DNA of 64,000 nucleotides from Boletus sp. NGJ (Eukaryota > Basidiomycota > Agaricomycetes > Boletales > Boletaceae): the NCBI GenBank assembly GCA_019096195.1, contig JAGTXK010000091.1:434001-498000 (forward strand), read 5' to 3'. Position numbers and translations under genes: made by a program. Under the pieces are notes generated by a model. It was not told the DNA's origin and did no database searches. It worked only from the letters and a program-made list of their open reading frames with translations. Positions 50,060 through 60,808 of this stretch are shown here, in pieces (position 1 is the first letter of the stretch; each line of letters opens with the position of its first letter).

Positions 50060-51892
50060 TCACCATCGACGCCTATGGGGGAACGCATGGATATGTCTCA
50101 TTCCAAGGTGACCGTGAGGTCCTCCATCGTCTTCATCTTCATCTTCCGCTTCGTCTTCTTTGCTCTCGGAGTCTGGGATCGTTCCTCCGACCCCATCCCA
50201 ATTAACGTCAGCTACCGACTCCCCAAACCCCTCCACATCGTAATCGCGAACATACATACATTCCGTGAAGATGAGCCGCCGAAGACCATGACCTTCCGCT
50301 TGGCGACTGGAGAGAGCGTCGTAAAGACATGGTGCACTGCAGGTGCAATCGTTGGGATCGCCCTGCGATCGACCGAAGCATTTTTCGGAAAATTTCACGC
50401 TGTGGAGCTCCAACTCCTCCAAGGCGGGTGCAAATACCTGACCTGAACCTAATCCCAGGTTTCCATCCTTGTTCTTCGGGTGGTGGTGAGGGGCAAGGGA
50501 AAGCACTTGGACCAAACCTTGCAAATTGACTTCAGATAGTCTCATGTGCCGCAATTCCTGAAGGTGTCCAAATGACTTTCTCCAAAAGGCCATTGAGAGG
50601 GTGGTTCCCATATCAAAGCTAAAATGGGCACTTTGAAGATGGGTCAAGGGCATGCTGCCACAAACGCCCCCTACGAGGTCCTCGCGATCCCTTGACAATG
50701 ACGTACGTAGGACAACGTCAACTTTGAGTGGAATATTGCGATCCCAATCCTCGCGTAGCTGACCAAGGTCATAAGACGTTGGGGACACCGAGAACGCACG
50801 ACAACCGGAATCTCGTTCGGCCGTGCTGAAAATGAAGCCTACTGTCGCCGATGCGGTTTCGATGAAAGAAGTACGGATGATGGGAACGAGGGCGAATTCC
50901 TGGTGCTTGGATGCGATGAATCGTTTTGCGAGAAGGGGGTAGATTAGGGGGTAATCCTCAACGCCAGCTTCGAAACAACATCGTAACCTGACTTCTGTCT
51001 GCATCGGAAGGTCGAAACTGGACAGAAGCTGGACAACTGTCGAGAACGGTGCAACGATTGACAGACGGGAGAGCTGAGGGAAAGTGAGCTTTTCCAAGTC
51101 GTCGAAGGGCTGGGCAGTGGAGTTGCTGCGAGCGCTAGGGAGAGCATTCTCAAGATGTAGATGTGCAAGGCCCTGCATGTAGCTGAGTGCGACCTTGAGC
51201 TCTGCAAGTGTTGGCTGAAAAGAAGGACCAAGATCGCGCAGCCTAAGGAGTGTTAGACCACGAAGTGTTGGAGATGTCAACGGGAACGCGTAGTTTATCA
51301 GCTCTAGTCTGCGGAGAGCTGGAGTGTTTCCGTCAAAGAGAGTTCCTGAGACAAGAGGGGGCTCGCTGAGGTAGTTGAGCCTTCCCACCGAGATCCGTAA
51401 AGTTTGCAAGAGGGGAGCAGGTGAAGAAAACAAGGACAGAATACGCTCGGCTTCCTGGCATGTAAGCCGTAGGCAGAGATCCTGAATACGGTCTGCTTGA
51501 GGTGCCACCTTTCTCAAAAGATTCAGTTCCCTTGACTGTGGATATTCGGAATCTACGTGAACTTTCAACGGTGCCGTCTTTGATCTGGCAAGCAACTCGT
51601 CCGTCCAGCTTTGCGAAGACACGAACAGGAATGACCAGAGTGTCGAACAATTCAACGCAACATCCCGCCAATGACGACAAACATGAGAGACGTTGACCCA
51701 GTCAGGTGTGCAATGCTCTGTGTATCGGTTTTGTTGATGACTGCGAGCGCAATGGATGAATATGGACGCAAGAGTCTCCGGTGGAAGACGAGAGATGGGC
51801 GAGAAGGTGTTCCTCTGAGTGCGGAGGTTGGATAACACCAAGGTCAACGCAGCGATTTCGTCGTCAAGACGCGCCTGGGCTTCGGCGATCAT
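50060..51892 (-). CDS. F-box protein with leucine-rich-like C-terminus
   Basis: Likely substrate adaptor of an SCF ubiquitin ligase. It is one uninterrupted exon of 610 residues, unusual in this intron-rich window. The start at 51892 gives MIAEAQARLDDEIAAL, a heptad-like helix of about 25 residues; then the F-box ISRLPPETLASIFIHC and VNVSHVCRHWRDVALNC at about residues 40-85. This helix-plus-F-box arrangement is the hallmark of the large expanded F-box family of Agaricomycetes. The remaining 500 residues contain irregular Leu-rich blocks (LRRLELINY, LRGLTLLRLRDLG, LEELELHSVKF). The C-terminus is very acidic (EDEAEDEDEDDGG) and then His-rich. The target is unknown. Members of this family often arise by lineage-specific duplication. 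Confidence 0.9.
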   Translation of the reverse strand: MIAEAQARLDDEIAALTLVLSNLRTQRNTFSPISRLPPETLASIFIHCARSHQQNRYTEHCTPDWVNVSHVCRHWRDVALNCSTLWSFLFVSSQSWTDELLARSKTAPLKVHVDSEYPQSRELNLLRKVAPQADRIQDLCLRLTCQEAERILSLFSSPAPLLQTLRISVGRLNYLSEPPLVSGTLFDGNTPALRRLELINYAFPLTSPTLRGLTLLRLRDLGPSFQPTLAELKVALSYMQGLAHLHLENALPSARSNSTAQPFDDLEKLTFPQLSRLSIVAPFSTVVQLLSSFDLPMQTEVRLRCCFEAGVEDYPLIYPLLAKRFIASKHQEFALVPIIRTSFIETASATVGFIFSTAERDSGCRAFSVSPTSYDLGQLREDWDRNIPLKVDVVLRTSLSRDREDLVGGVCGSMPLTHLQSAHFSFDMGTTLSMAFWRKSFGHLQELRHMRLSEVNLQGLVQVLSLAPHHHPKNKDGNLGLGSGQVFAPALEELELHSVKFSEKCFGRSQGDPNDCTCSAPCLYDALSSRQAEGHGLRRLIFTECMYVRDYDVEGFGESVADVNWDGVGGTIPDSESKEDEAEDEDEDDGGPHGHLGMRHIHAFPHRRRW

Positions 51893-52716
51893 GCTTGATG
51901 TTGACACCAGGGTGTCTCCCGCGACCGGTAGGGATGCGGAAAACGTCAATGGTGCAAGCCTGAAATCAGACGAGAACACTCGCAACTGAGTTTACCGCTC
52001 AGTACGGGCTGCCAACTGTCGGAACCCTAACATATCACGACTCACAGTGTTTCGGATGCCTTGATACAATCGGTAGAATGAATCCAGGATAGAAACTGGA
52101 CACAGCTTCGAGTCGGACTGATCTAAGTAACAAATCACCCTGTAAATACATTGCATAAACAACCGGCTCCCATCGGAAGTCGGACTCCTCCTACCAGACA
52201 GAACACACGATACGAACACTTGTGAAACCATGTATGACTCTTTGGGGCACCAAGAAGCAAAACAAGTACTTGCAGTGGACACTAGAAAATTCATCCTCCA
52301 CGTTTTCATGGTTTAGAGACACGACGCGTTTTGCAGAATTTAGGACTGACCTCAACGTCAGTACAAACTTGAAATTTAAGCCAAATTTGGCTGACTAAAT
52401 TTGAAATATCGTAAGGTTAAGGGATTATACTTCAAAATTAACCCTCGAGCCATATTTTAATAATTAATTTCGTGTTTAGAATGTCATTTTTGGCCAGCCT
52501 AAATTCTTCAAAACGCGTCGTGAGAGTACCACAGCAAACCAAAGAAATCTTTTACACATAAAGTTTTTATGCCGTTCTCATGCTCGTCTGCAGGCCTCAC
52601 TACATACCGTGGGAGTCGTGGACCGAAGATTAGCGATTGGTGGGAACGCGGAGAACATTTAACCGTATCACCGCCATTCGGGTGAACGATATCGCTTGTC
52701 GTTACCGTCGTCCTTG
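51893..52716. other. Divergent region between F-box and M20 peptidase genes
   Basis: 824 bp, holding both promoters and one small transposable element (52320-52522). 52330-52500 is markedly A/T-rich compared with the rest of the window. Open frames here are short and unmatched. Confidence 0.55.
52320..52522. mobile_element. Small non-coding DNA element with 25-bp terminal inverted repeats (MITE-like)
   Basis: 203-bp element. The left end starts CACGACGCGTTTTG and continues AGAATTTAGG; the right end is its reverse complement, with 24 of 25 positions matching (one C/A mismatch at position 15). The first three flanking bases read AGA on both sides, compatible with a 3-bp target duplication. The interior is A/T-rich, with a perfect 14-bp palindrome AGCCAAATTTGGCT near 52378-52391 and no open frame, so it is non-autonomous. 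The near-perfect ends suggest a fairly recent insertion. A 3-bp duplication would fit PIF/Harbinger, but the ends do not settle the superfamily. Confidence 0.85.
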
Positions 52717-55107
52717 ATGTCTGTACAACAAGGTAAGATCCCCGGAGAACTTCCAGGGCTCAAAACGAGCCGGGCAACACCTAGCGTCTCCTCGAGAGCC
52801 ACAAAGGCAACCCTTCTCACCCTTGCAGCCCTCGCAATCACGTTTTTCGCGAGAATCACTCATAAGCAACTCTGGCACCGCATTCAGAGCAAATATCTCG
52901 ACACAGCCAACGGCGATTTATGTCCTCAGGTCCCCGAGCTGGTCCCGGTGAAGAACAACGCATTATGGGAGACACTAACCGAAATCTACGGGACTCAGGC
53001 GTTCCGATCGAGAGCAGTTGACTGGCTCTCTGGAGCAATTCAGGTTCCGTGAGTCTGGCGGCAGGTTGTAGTACGCACAGCTTACGATGCATCCAAAGTA
53101 CTGAATCCTATGATCAAATGGATCCCATAGGGATAGACCCGCGCTGGGAGAAATTTGCCGTGTTCCATGACTATCTCTTAAAGTCGTTCCCTCTGGTGTA
53201 TGTCGTGATTTGAACCATCACAATTGCAAAATTGACGTTTGCTATAGGCATTCGACCCTCGAATTGACTAAAGTGAATACCTATGGACTGATCTTCGTAT
53301 GGAAGGGTTCAGATGTTACTCTGAAACCCCTACTCTTAGCTGCCCACCAAGGTCTGCACAAGTGATACCATCGTCGCTCTCGGTTTCATCACATGTTCTC
53401 CAGATGTCGTGCCCGTGGAACCCACGACGTATGATGCTTGGACTTACCCTCCGTTCTCGGGGCATTTTGATGGTTTGCTATCGAGAATTCCTCTATGTCA
53501 TGATTCATATAGATGTAATTCATGTAATTCATAGGCGACTTGATCTGGGGACGAGGCAGCGCAGACGACAAGAGTGGTTTGATTGGCATACTGTAAGATT
53601 CCTTTGTGGCTGTCCCACCGAACGTTGTCGAGTATGGCAGGTCGGCGGTGGAGACTATGTTGGCAAATGGCTATCGACCAGCCCGAACTGTGGTGCTTGC
53701 TTCGGGGTTCGACGAAGAGAGCAGTGGAACATATGTAAGGTGAACCTAATGCATATCTAGCTTGATGTTAATGTCCCATAGGGTGCAAAAACCTTGGCGT
53801 CAGAGCTGCTGGAGATGTTTGGCGAAAACGGATACGCTATGTTGATTGACGAAGGCGGTAAGGTAGATGAGCCTAATATGAGATGCTAGACCGCTGATAT
53901 GGCGTTGCAGCTGGCTTCGGAGAGCAATATGGACAAGTCATTGCCACTCCTGGTATCGCAGAGAAGGGTTCAGTTAATGTCATGATCGAAGTTACCACGC
54001 CTGGGGGACACTCCAGCTTGCCTCCCCCTCACACGGTTAGCGCTAGGCACTCGACAGTCTACTGTGCTGACCGCTGCTTGCAGAGCATAGGTTTACTGGC
54101 AGAGTTCCTCGTTGCCATTGAAAAGAGTCCTTTCGATGTTCATCTGGTCAGCACTTCACGACGTACTGTGCGATTATATCGATGAGCATTCGCAGGCACG
54201 AGGTTCGCCGGTGTACAAGAGTTTCCAGTGCTTGGCACGACACACACCTGATCTGCCAGGCTCACTGAGAAGGGATATTCTCGGCGCTGAGCACTCTGAC
54301 AAGGCTTTGCGGTCCGCGGAGAAAGTACTATTTAGAGACGCCAAAATCAAGAACCTCGTGGGTACAACTCAAGCGATTGATCTTGTTCACGGGGGTGTGA
54401 AAGTCAATGCACTTCCGGAACGTGCCTATGCGGTCATTAACCACCGTGTCTCGGTCGAAAGGCAAGGGGAATCGCCAAACGATTGTTGACATGCATTGAG
54501 TTTGGGTGATTAGTTCTTTGGCTGCTACGCTAGAGCGCGATGCCCAGTTGCTCAAGTCACTCGCACGCGAGTATAATTTGTCGTACACTGCGTTTGACGT
54601 CGATATGGATGGGGACATGGCCGGGACAGCTCGCGGCAATGTGACGCTATCAACTGCATTTACAAGTGGACTCGAGCCCGCACCAATTTCGCCAACCGAG
54701 GGGGACGCGGCGCCTTACCGAGTGTTGTCAGGGAGTATCAAAGCTGCCTACAACTCTCACCGGGCGATTTCAGGGGATGACCATATCATCGTAAGCCCTG
54801 GAATGATGTCTGGAAATACCGGTGGGTAACCAGTTTGGAGGGCTGTCAGGCGGGCTGACGGACGAGATGCAGACACGAGGTTCTACTGGAAGTTGACGCC
54901 ACATATTTTCCGTTATGGGCACATTAATGGGACACTGCTGCTGTCGGGGGTGCACACGGTCAATGAGGGTGAGCACGCTGAAACAATGACATTGTTGTAG
55001 GAGCGCCTCTGACGTTGTTGACAGCCATCTCGGCTTCAAGTTTTGTTGAAATTATCCGGTTCTTCACGGCTCTCGTTCTCAACGTGGACGAGTCACTGCT
55101 GACGTAA
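52717..55107 (+). CDS. CPS1: Carboxypeptidase S-like M20 metallopeptidase
   Basis: Probable membrane-anchored vacuolar Gly-X carboxypeptidase with a two-zinc M20 active site. The start at 52717 gives MSVQQGKIPGELPG, then one N-terminal membrane span (ATLLTLAALAITFFA). Catalytic motifs: LLLAAHQDVVPV (zinc His and Asp), WGRGSADDKSGLIGI (bridging Asp region) and GFDEESSGTYGAK (general base and zinc Glu). The dimerisation lid follows (TTPGGHSSLP), and SGVHTVNEAISASSF carries the last zinc His near the C-terminus. The end is set by an acceptor that gives EAISASSFVEIIRFF and a stop at 55105-55107. About fourteen exons; the intron at 54462-54513 begins with GC. Length is about 590 residues, normal for Cps1. 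Confidence 0.9.
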
Positions 55108-55310
55108 TACAGCGCGACGTAGTTACCAACGTGATAAATATTTAAGTAAACGTGCATAATTCTATTCGGAGCGTGTGCCGATCACGTCTTACGCCCACGG
55201 TGGCTATTTAGAACTGATACTTTGGATTATCTTTTTTTCATAATATTAAATTTGTCTGCTGTTGACATCCCGTGCGCTCGTCCCTCTTTTTCCCCCCCCC
55301 CTCCGTTTTC

Positions 55311-57064
55311 ATGCACCTCAAAGCCGTTGTCGCTCTTTTCGCCCTCGTCGCCGCCGTCGATGCCAACGACCGCCATGCTCGTTTTGCAAAGAGGCAATCC
55401 GCCTCTACCACCACCTCCTCGTCGGTGTCCTCTTCCGCCTCGTCCACTGCTTCAGCGGCAGCATCCACTTCCTCAGCCTCTGCTTCTCCTGTCCCCACAA
55501 CGCCAGTCGGAACGACAATCCCCCCACTGAACCAGATCACTTCCGGCATGGCCACGCCCAGCACCCTCCCTGTCACCGCTACTTATCCCGCTGGCGCTAC
55601 TCCCCCCATCTCTGGTGCCCCGCCATTGCCGACCCCTTGTAGGTCTGCTTCTTCTTCCTCTATTCACGATCTCACCTTCTACAGTCGTCTTCGTCGCCAG
55701 TCAATGGCCTCCTCAGGACCAGATCGCTCCTACCAGTTCGTTCGCATTTTCTTTTCCGCCCTCTGTCCCATGGACTTATTTCTCCCATATTTCTAGACAC
55801 TTCCGACGTTGCTCAGTGGATGACGGAACTCAACGGGTTTGACATTCCGGATCTTTCTCCTACCACAGATGGAACGTGTGCCAATAACCCTACCGCCGTA
55901 TCGGAAGCTGCTGCGCGTGGCTGGTGGACGTGCGGTGGTTATACCCGCGCTACCGATATCACTGCATGTCCAAAATTGCTTACTTGGGGAGTGAGCTTTG
56001 ACGACGGTCCTGCTTTCTACAGTGAGTTCTCTCGCCTCTTTCCACCAAGTTCAACGGTGTACTCATTCATTTCCCCCTTTTCTTTTTCTTCCCTTCATTC
56101 AGCCCAGTGAGTAAATACACGCGTAACGCATCATCTTCTCTGACCATATTCCAGAGAACTACTCGATTATCTCTCCAGTAAGAATCTGAAATCTACATTC
56201 TTTACTATCGGCTCGCGCGTCGTTGAGCGTCCTACCGTGCTCGTCGAAGAGTACATGTCCGGCCACGAGATTGCTGTCCATACTTGGTCCCACAGGGTTA
56301 GCCTGTTCTCCTTGTCACCCCTCTGCTTCGCTGACCTGAGCTCAGCCTCTTACTTCGCTTACCACTGAGCAAGTCGTCGCCGAACTAGGGTACACTCGCA
56401 AAGTCATCAAGCAGGTCCTTGGTGTTACTCCTACGCTTATGCGTCCCCCATACGGTGATATCGACGATCGCGTTCGCGGTATTTCCCTGGCCATGGGGAT
56501 GATTCCAGTTATTTGGACCAGAACGCCTTCCGGTGCTACATTTGATACCAATGGTGAAGTACTCTGTACTTTCCAACTTGGCCTTTTTCTTACTACCACA
56601 CAGACTGGAGGGTTCCCGGTGGCAGCGTATCGGGCAACCAATCATATTCCACCTTCCTGGCCATCCTCAGCAATGCGACGACTCTGACTAGTGGTTTTAT
56701 TGTTCTGGAACATGACTTGTATGCTCAAACTGTCGACCTCGCTATTGGTTATACCCTCCCTGCTGCTCAGAGCTTCACCCCTTCATTGACTGTAAGCTTT
56801 GCCATTCATTTTTCGACTGATTACTCAATCATGGTGTTCCAGTTGAATTCTATTGGCCAATGCATGGGGATTCCATCCACGAACCTCTATCGTGAGAGTA
56901 ACCAAAATTCATCATTCCCTTATCCGAACACTACCCTTGCCGCTACTAATGGCACGGGAGGTGCTAGTGGTGCCTCGACAAACGGTGGGGCAACGTTGAA
57001 CCCCGCTATTTCTCTGTCGGCTGGTATCGCAGCGCTATTGGCAGTGGCCGTGTCGCTGTTGTGA
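55311..57064 (+). CDS. CDA: Chitin deacetylase, GPI-anchored (CE4 family)
   Basis: Secreted cell-wall enzyme that converts chitin to chitosan. The signal peptide MHLKAVVALFALVAAVDA is followed by a Ser/Thr-rich spacer of about 60 residues, likely O-mannosylated. The polysaccharide-deacetylase domain carries motif 1 WGVSFDDGPAF (SFDDGP in place of the commoner TFDDGP), motif 2 GHEIAVHTWSHR with its zinc histidines, and motif 3 MRPPYGDIDDRV. The region IVLEHDLYAQTVDLA gives the late catalytic His. Several NxS/T sites precede a Gly/Ala/Ser-rich tail and a hydrophobic end (AISLSAGIAALLAVAVSLL), a clear GPI-attachment signal. About eight exons; stop at 57064. Followed by SEC1 on the same strand. 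Confidence 0.93.
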
Positions 57065-57332
57065 CGGGAAACGGTGTATCTTCAGTTAGTTTTACCCACC
57101 CGACTAATTTCTATACCTCCACGCGATGGTAAATAACCTTGACGACGGACTAAGCTTTGAATGGAGAATTTCTTATTCACTACTGCTTTAGTTTTACTCT
57201 GTATTCAGTCTCGCTTGGAACGCGGATATTCTGTCAGGCTACTCTTACCGGTGATAGCCGTGTTGGGTCAATCCTTGAAAGTCTGACTTGGACGGTCCCC
57301 CAAGCGACACGCCAAATCCTTCGTTACTTGAC

Positions 57333-60300
57333 ATGTCCTCGCTCGTTGCCACTGTCCGCACAAGTATGGCTGGTGACTCCCGTGCCTCCATCGACTCACG
57401 ACCTGGTATCTAGAATTTCTTCAGGCAATCAGATCTGTCAACCCACAAGGTAGATGGAAGATTCTTGTCGTAGACGACTACGCGCAGAAGTTACTGGGTT
57501 CGGTACTCAAACAGTTCGATATTCTGGAGGAGAATGTCACTCGTAAGTTTTCTTAATATCGATGGATGTCCGGACCTTATGATACCCTACACCCAGTCAT
57601 TGAATCGATCTCCAACTACCGAGAGCCTCAGCAATTCGAGGCCGTGTATATTCTCATGCCCACAACACAGAATGTCGAGAGGGTCATCAAGGACTTCTCC
57701 AATGATCAACAGCAGTACCTCGCCGCTCACCTGTTCTTCATCGAGGGTGCGTCCGTTCGGAGCCTGGAACACTGTAGATGATGGGGATTCGTCTCAGGTC
57801 TCTCCGAACCTTTGTTTCAACGTCTGACTTCATCCCCTGCCGAGCCCTTCCTTCGCGGCCTGCAAGAACTCTTTTTGAACTTTTGGGGTGAGCAAGGCTT
57901 CGGACTCAGCCTCTCCAGGGTTTCATATTAATCAGGTACCTCTGTTCGTTTGCAGCGGTGGAAGCACACACGTTTTCCCTAAATTCCCCCAGTCTTTTCT
58001 TCAATATTTACAGCCCGCCACGAAACGAGGCTGCATTCAGGACTGCTCGATCACGCTTGGAAGAAGAGCTCCTGTTCGTGAGCAAGACGGTGTGCATCGA
58101 CTACCTCTAGCTCCATTTGCCGGTCTAAGCTTGGATACGTACAGATATCAAACCTATGCATCACCCTCAACGAATTTCCTTATATTCGATACTACTTCCC
58201 TTCCCATCATCTTCCGTTGGGTCCGCTCAAGCCCAATGTGCAGACCCGTGCGCCCCCCCCTCCCGAAGGAAGCAATCGATGGCGGACCAACCTTGCCCGA
58301 GGTGACGCCGCGCGTGCGTACGAGGCTGCGGACACAGAGTTTGTAACCAAACTGTTGGCGTTCCTGGTACAGCGAAATTTAGACGAGCACAAGCGTACCA
58401 ACCCTGACTTCCCTGTGAGCGTTCATCGTGGTGCTTCAGCTGATGTTGAATTCATTTGCACACGAATCAGAGACCTTTGGACCCGCCACGACCGAGGGGT
58501 ACCCTTATCATTACCGATCGCTCAATGGATGTTGTCGCACCGTTGATCCACGAGTTCACATACCAGGCTATGTGTAACGACCTGTTGCCAATAGAGGACG
58601 GAACGAAATATACGTACGTTCTTGTCGGTAGTCTGCGAGTTGCTGACCTGACCTGTACCTCCAGTTATAAATTTCAGTCTTCTCTAGGCGCGTACGAAGA
58701 TAAAACCGCCACTCTTTCCGAGACAGATACAGTATGGACGACCGTCAGGCACATGCACATGCGAGAAGCTATCAATAAACTCATGGCAGACTTTAATAAA
58801 TTCATGGAAGAAAATGCTGGCTTCAAAGGGTAAGTTCAGCTCGACGTGCATATGTTTGCTACTGCCAACGCTGTCGCAGAGAGGGAGCCGCCAGTCTGAA
58901 CGATATGAAGGATATGCTAGCAGGCCTACCCCAATACCAAGAGCAACGAGAAAAGGTAAGTGCTCGTGTCACTGATTAGTCCCACAAATTGATGGTGTTA
59001 TAATAGTTCTCACTGCACCTTAATATGGCCCAAGAATGCATGGGCATCTTTGAGAAGGACAAACTTTCACAGGTCGCCAATGTTGAACAGGTGCTACCGT
59101 TTTCATTCATTACTCCAATTTGGCCTGAGTAAATTTCGTTCAGTGCTGCGCGACTGGAGCGACTGCTGAAGGCAAATCTCCAAAAACATTGGTTGAGGAG
59201 ATGGTACCACTACTGGACAGTAGGGAAATCATGTATGGTTCTGAATTCCCCCCTGAGTTGTTCTGCGTCGATGCGCTCTGATCTTTCTAGAAATCCCAAC
59301 AAAGTTCGGATGGTTGCTCTCTATATCATGTACCGCGATGGCGTTCCCGACGAGGACCGTCGACGGCTATATCAACATGCTCGGCTCGGCATGGCGGAAC
59401 AAGACGCTGTCAATTCCTTGTCACATCTCGGCGTGCGGATAACCAGAGTAAGCTACATTGCCGTGGGCTCCGCATCGCTAGTTCTTGCTAAAGGAACTCT
59501 GTATCTCAGGGCCCTACAGATAAGGACACGAAGAAAAAGCTCAAACAAAAGCCATCTCAAGAGGAAGAGTATGATTTGTCTCGATATAAGCCACTGCTCC
59601 GCACGGTCATTGAAGTACATACTAGTCTGCCATTGCCGTTCTGGTCCTATTCACCAACATTTCCCAGGATCATTTGAACAACAAGCTCGACACATCTCTC
59701 TTCCCCTACGTGAAAGATGCGCCATCTGCCACAACTCCCGCCGCGAGCCAGGGTCCAATAACCCCAACACACACATCCTCCCTTCGGAGTGCCAAGCCAA
59801 GTTGGCACAAAGCAGTACGATCAAACGCGCCAGTCGATAATCGCCAGCGGGTAATTGTATTCATGGCTGGTGGCATGACATACTCAGAGATCCGAGAATG
59901 CTACACACTGAGCGGACCTCTTAACAAAGATATCTATATCGGTGCGTGCTACATATGCTCGTGTTCTCCTATAATGCTGAACAAAGGGGGAAATGACCAG
60001 GATCAACGCATACAATCAACCCTCGGCAATTTATTGACGATCTCAAAGTTCTGGAACTTGGTGGTGTTGGGTCCCGTGCAGTACCCAACGGAGTCTCCAC
60101 GAATGCTTCCCACCAATCCTACCAAGAATATTATGACCAGAAATACTTTACCCCTGACCCAGTTCCTTCACAGCGCCCAACACTCGCTGTACCAAAAGAT
60201 TCTGGTTTATCGGCTCGGAGCGGGAAGCTCTCTAAGCCCAGCCCGAGCTCGTCATATGCTGCTAGCTCGACGTCAGTCAACAGTACAGCGGTCGTAGCGG

Positions 60301-60344
60301 ACAATGAGAAGAAGAAAAAGAAGAAGGGATTTTTCAATTTTTGA
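57333..60344 (+). CDS. SEC1: SEC1, Sec1/Munc18 exocytic SNARE regulator
   Basis: SM protein that binds assembled SNAREs at the plasma membrane and promotes exocytic fusion. Exon 1 is 57333-57363 (MSSLVATVRT); exon 2 starts at 57414 and continues KFLQAIRSVNPQGRWKILVV, the conserved Sec1 N-terminus. Later blocks include SISNYREPQQFEAVYILMP, LIITDRSMDVVAPLIHEFTY, YQAMCNDLLPI, HMREAINKLMADFNKF and RQRVIVFMAGGMTYSEIREC. The last is the classic SM-family C-terminal block. The protein ends in a Ser-rich, then Lys-rich tail (NEKKKKKKGFFNF). About fourteen exons, roughly 740 residues. The stop is at 60342-60344. Confidence 0.93.
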
Positions 60345-60629
60345 TGGGTTTTTTTTTGGTGTCCCCGTCCTACCGCATCTTTCCCTCACTGTGTACTTTG
60401 AATGTGTGGAGTGCGGTCCAGGATGGTTTCTGGCCTAATCCGACTTCTGTTGACTGCTCGGGACGTAGTCCATTGCAAAACGTTGTGGCGGTCTAGGTTT
60501 TTCTTTCGACGGTTTCCAAGGGCTGCAATTTGGCATGTACTGTGTAGCTCATCATCTGTGATCTTCAAATTGTGAATAGTCGGATCACTCCGCAAAAATG
60601 GATGCGAATTATCATTCGAGCAAAAACAT

Positions 60630-60710
60630 GGGCCTGGCCGGGAATTGAACCCGGGACCTCCTCGAATCAGGAAACCCTAACAAGGAATCATACTACTAGA
60701 CCACCAGGCC
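60630..60710 (-). tRNA. tRNA-Pro (AGG) with a 9-nt intron
   Basis: 5' acceptor GGCCTGG (60710-60704) pairs perfectly with CCAGGCC (60637-60631), with C as discriminator. The D-arm GGTCTAGTAGTATGATTC and the T-arm CCCGGGTTCAATTCCCGG are canonical. The anticodon stem CCTTG/CGAGG encloses TTAGGG, a 9-nt insert (TTTCCTGAT) and T, giving anticodon AGG with the intron one base after it, the normal position. Without the insert the length is 72, typical of eukaryotic tRNA-Pro. Confidence 0.93.
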
Positions 60711-60808
60711 GATGTTTGGTTGCCCTGACCGGACCAATATGATTACCTGAGTGCCGTTTGCACTGACGCGTCCTGTTGCGCGTCACAGTCCCTTTTGTCA
60801 CCACCACC

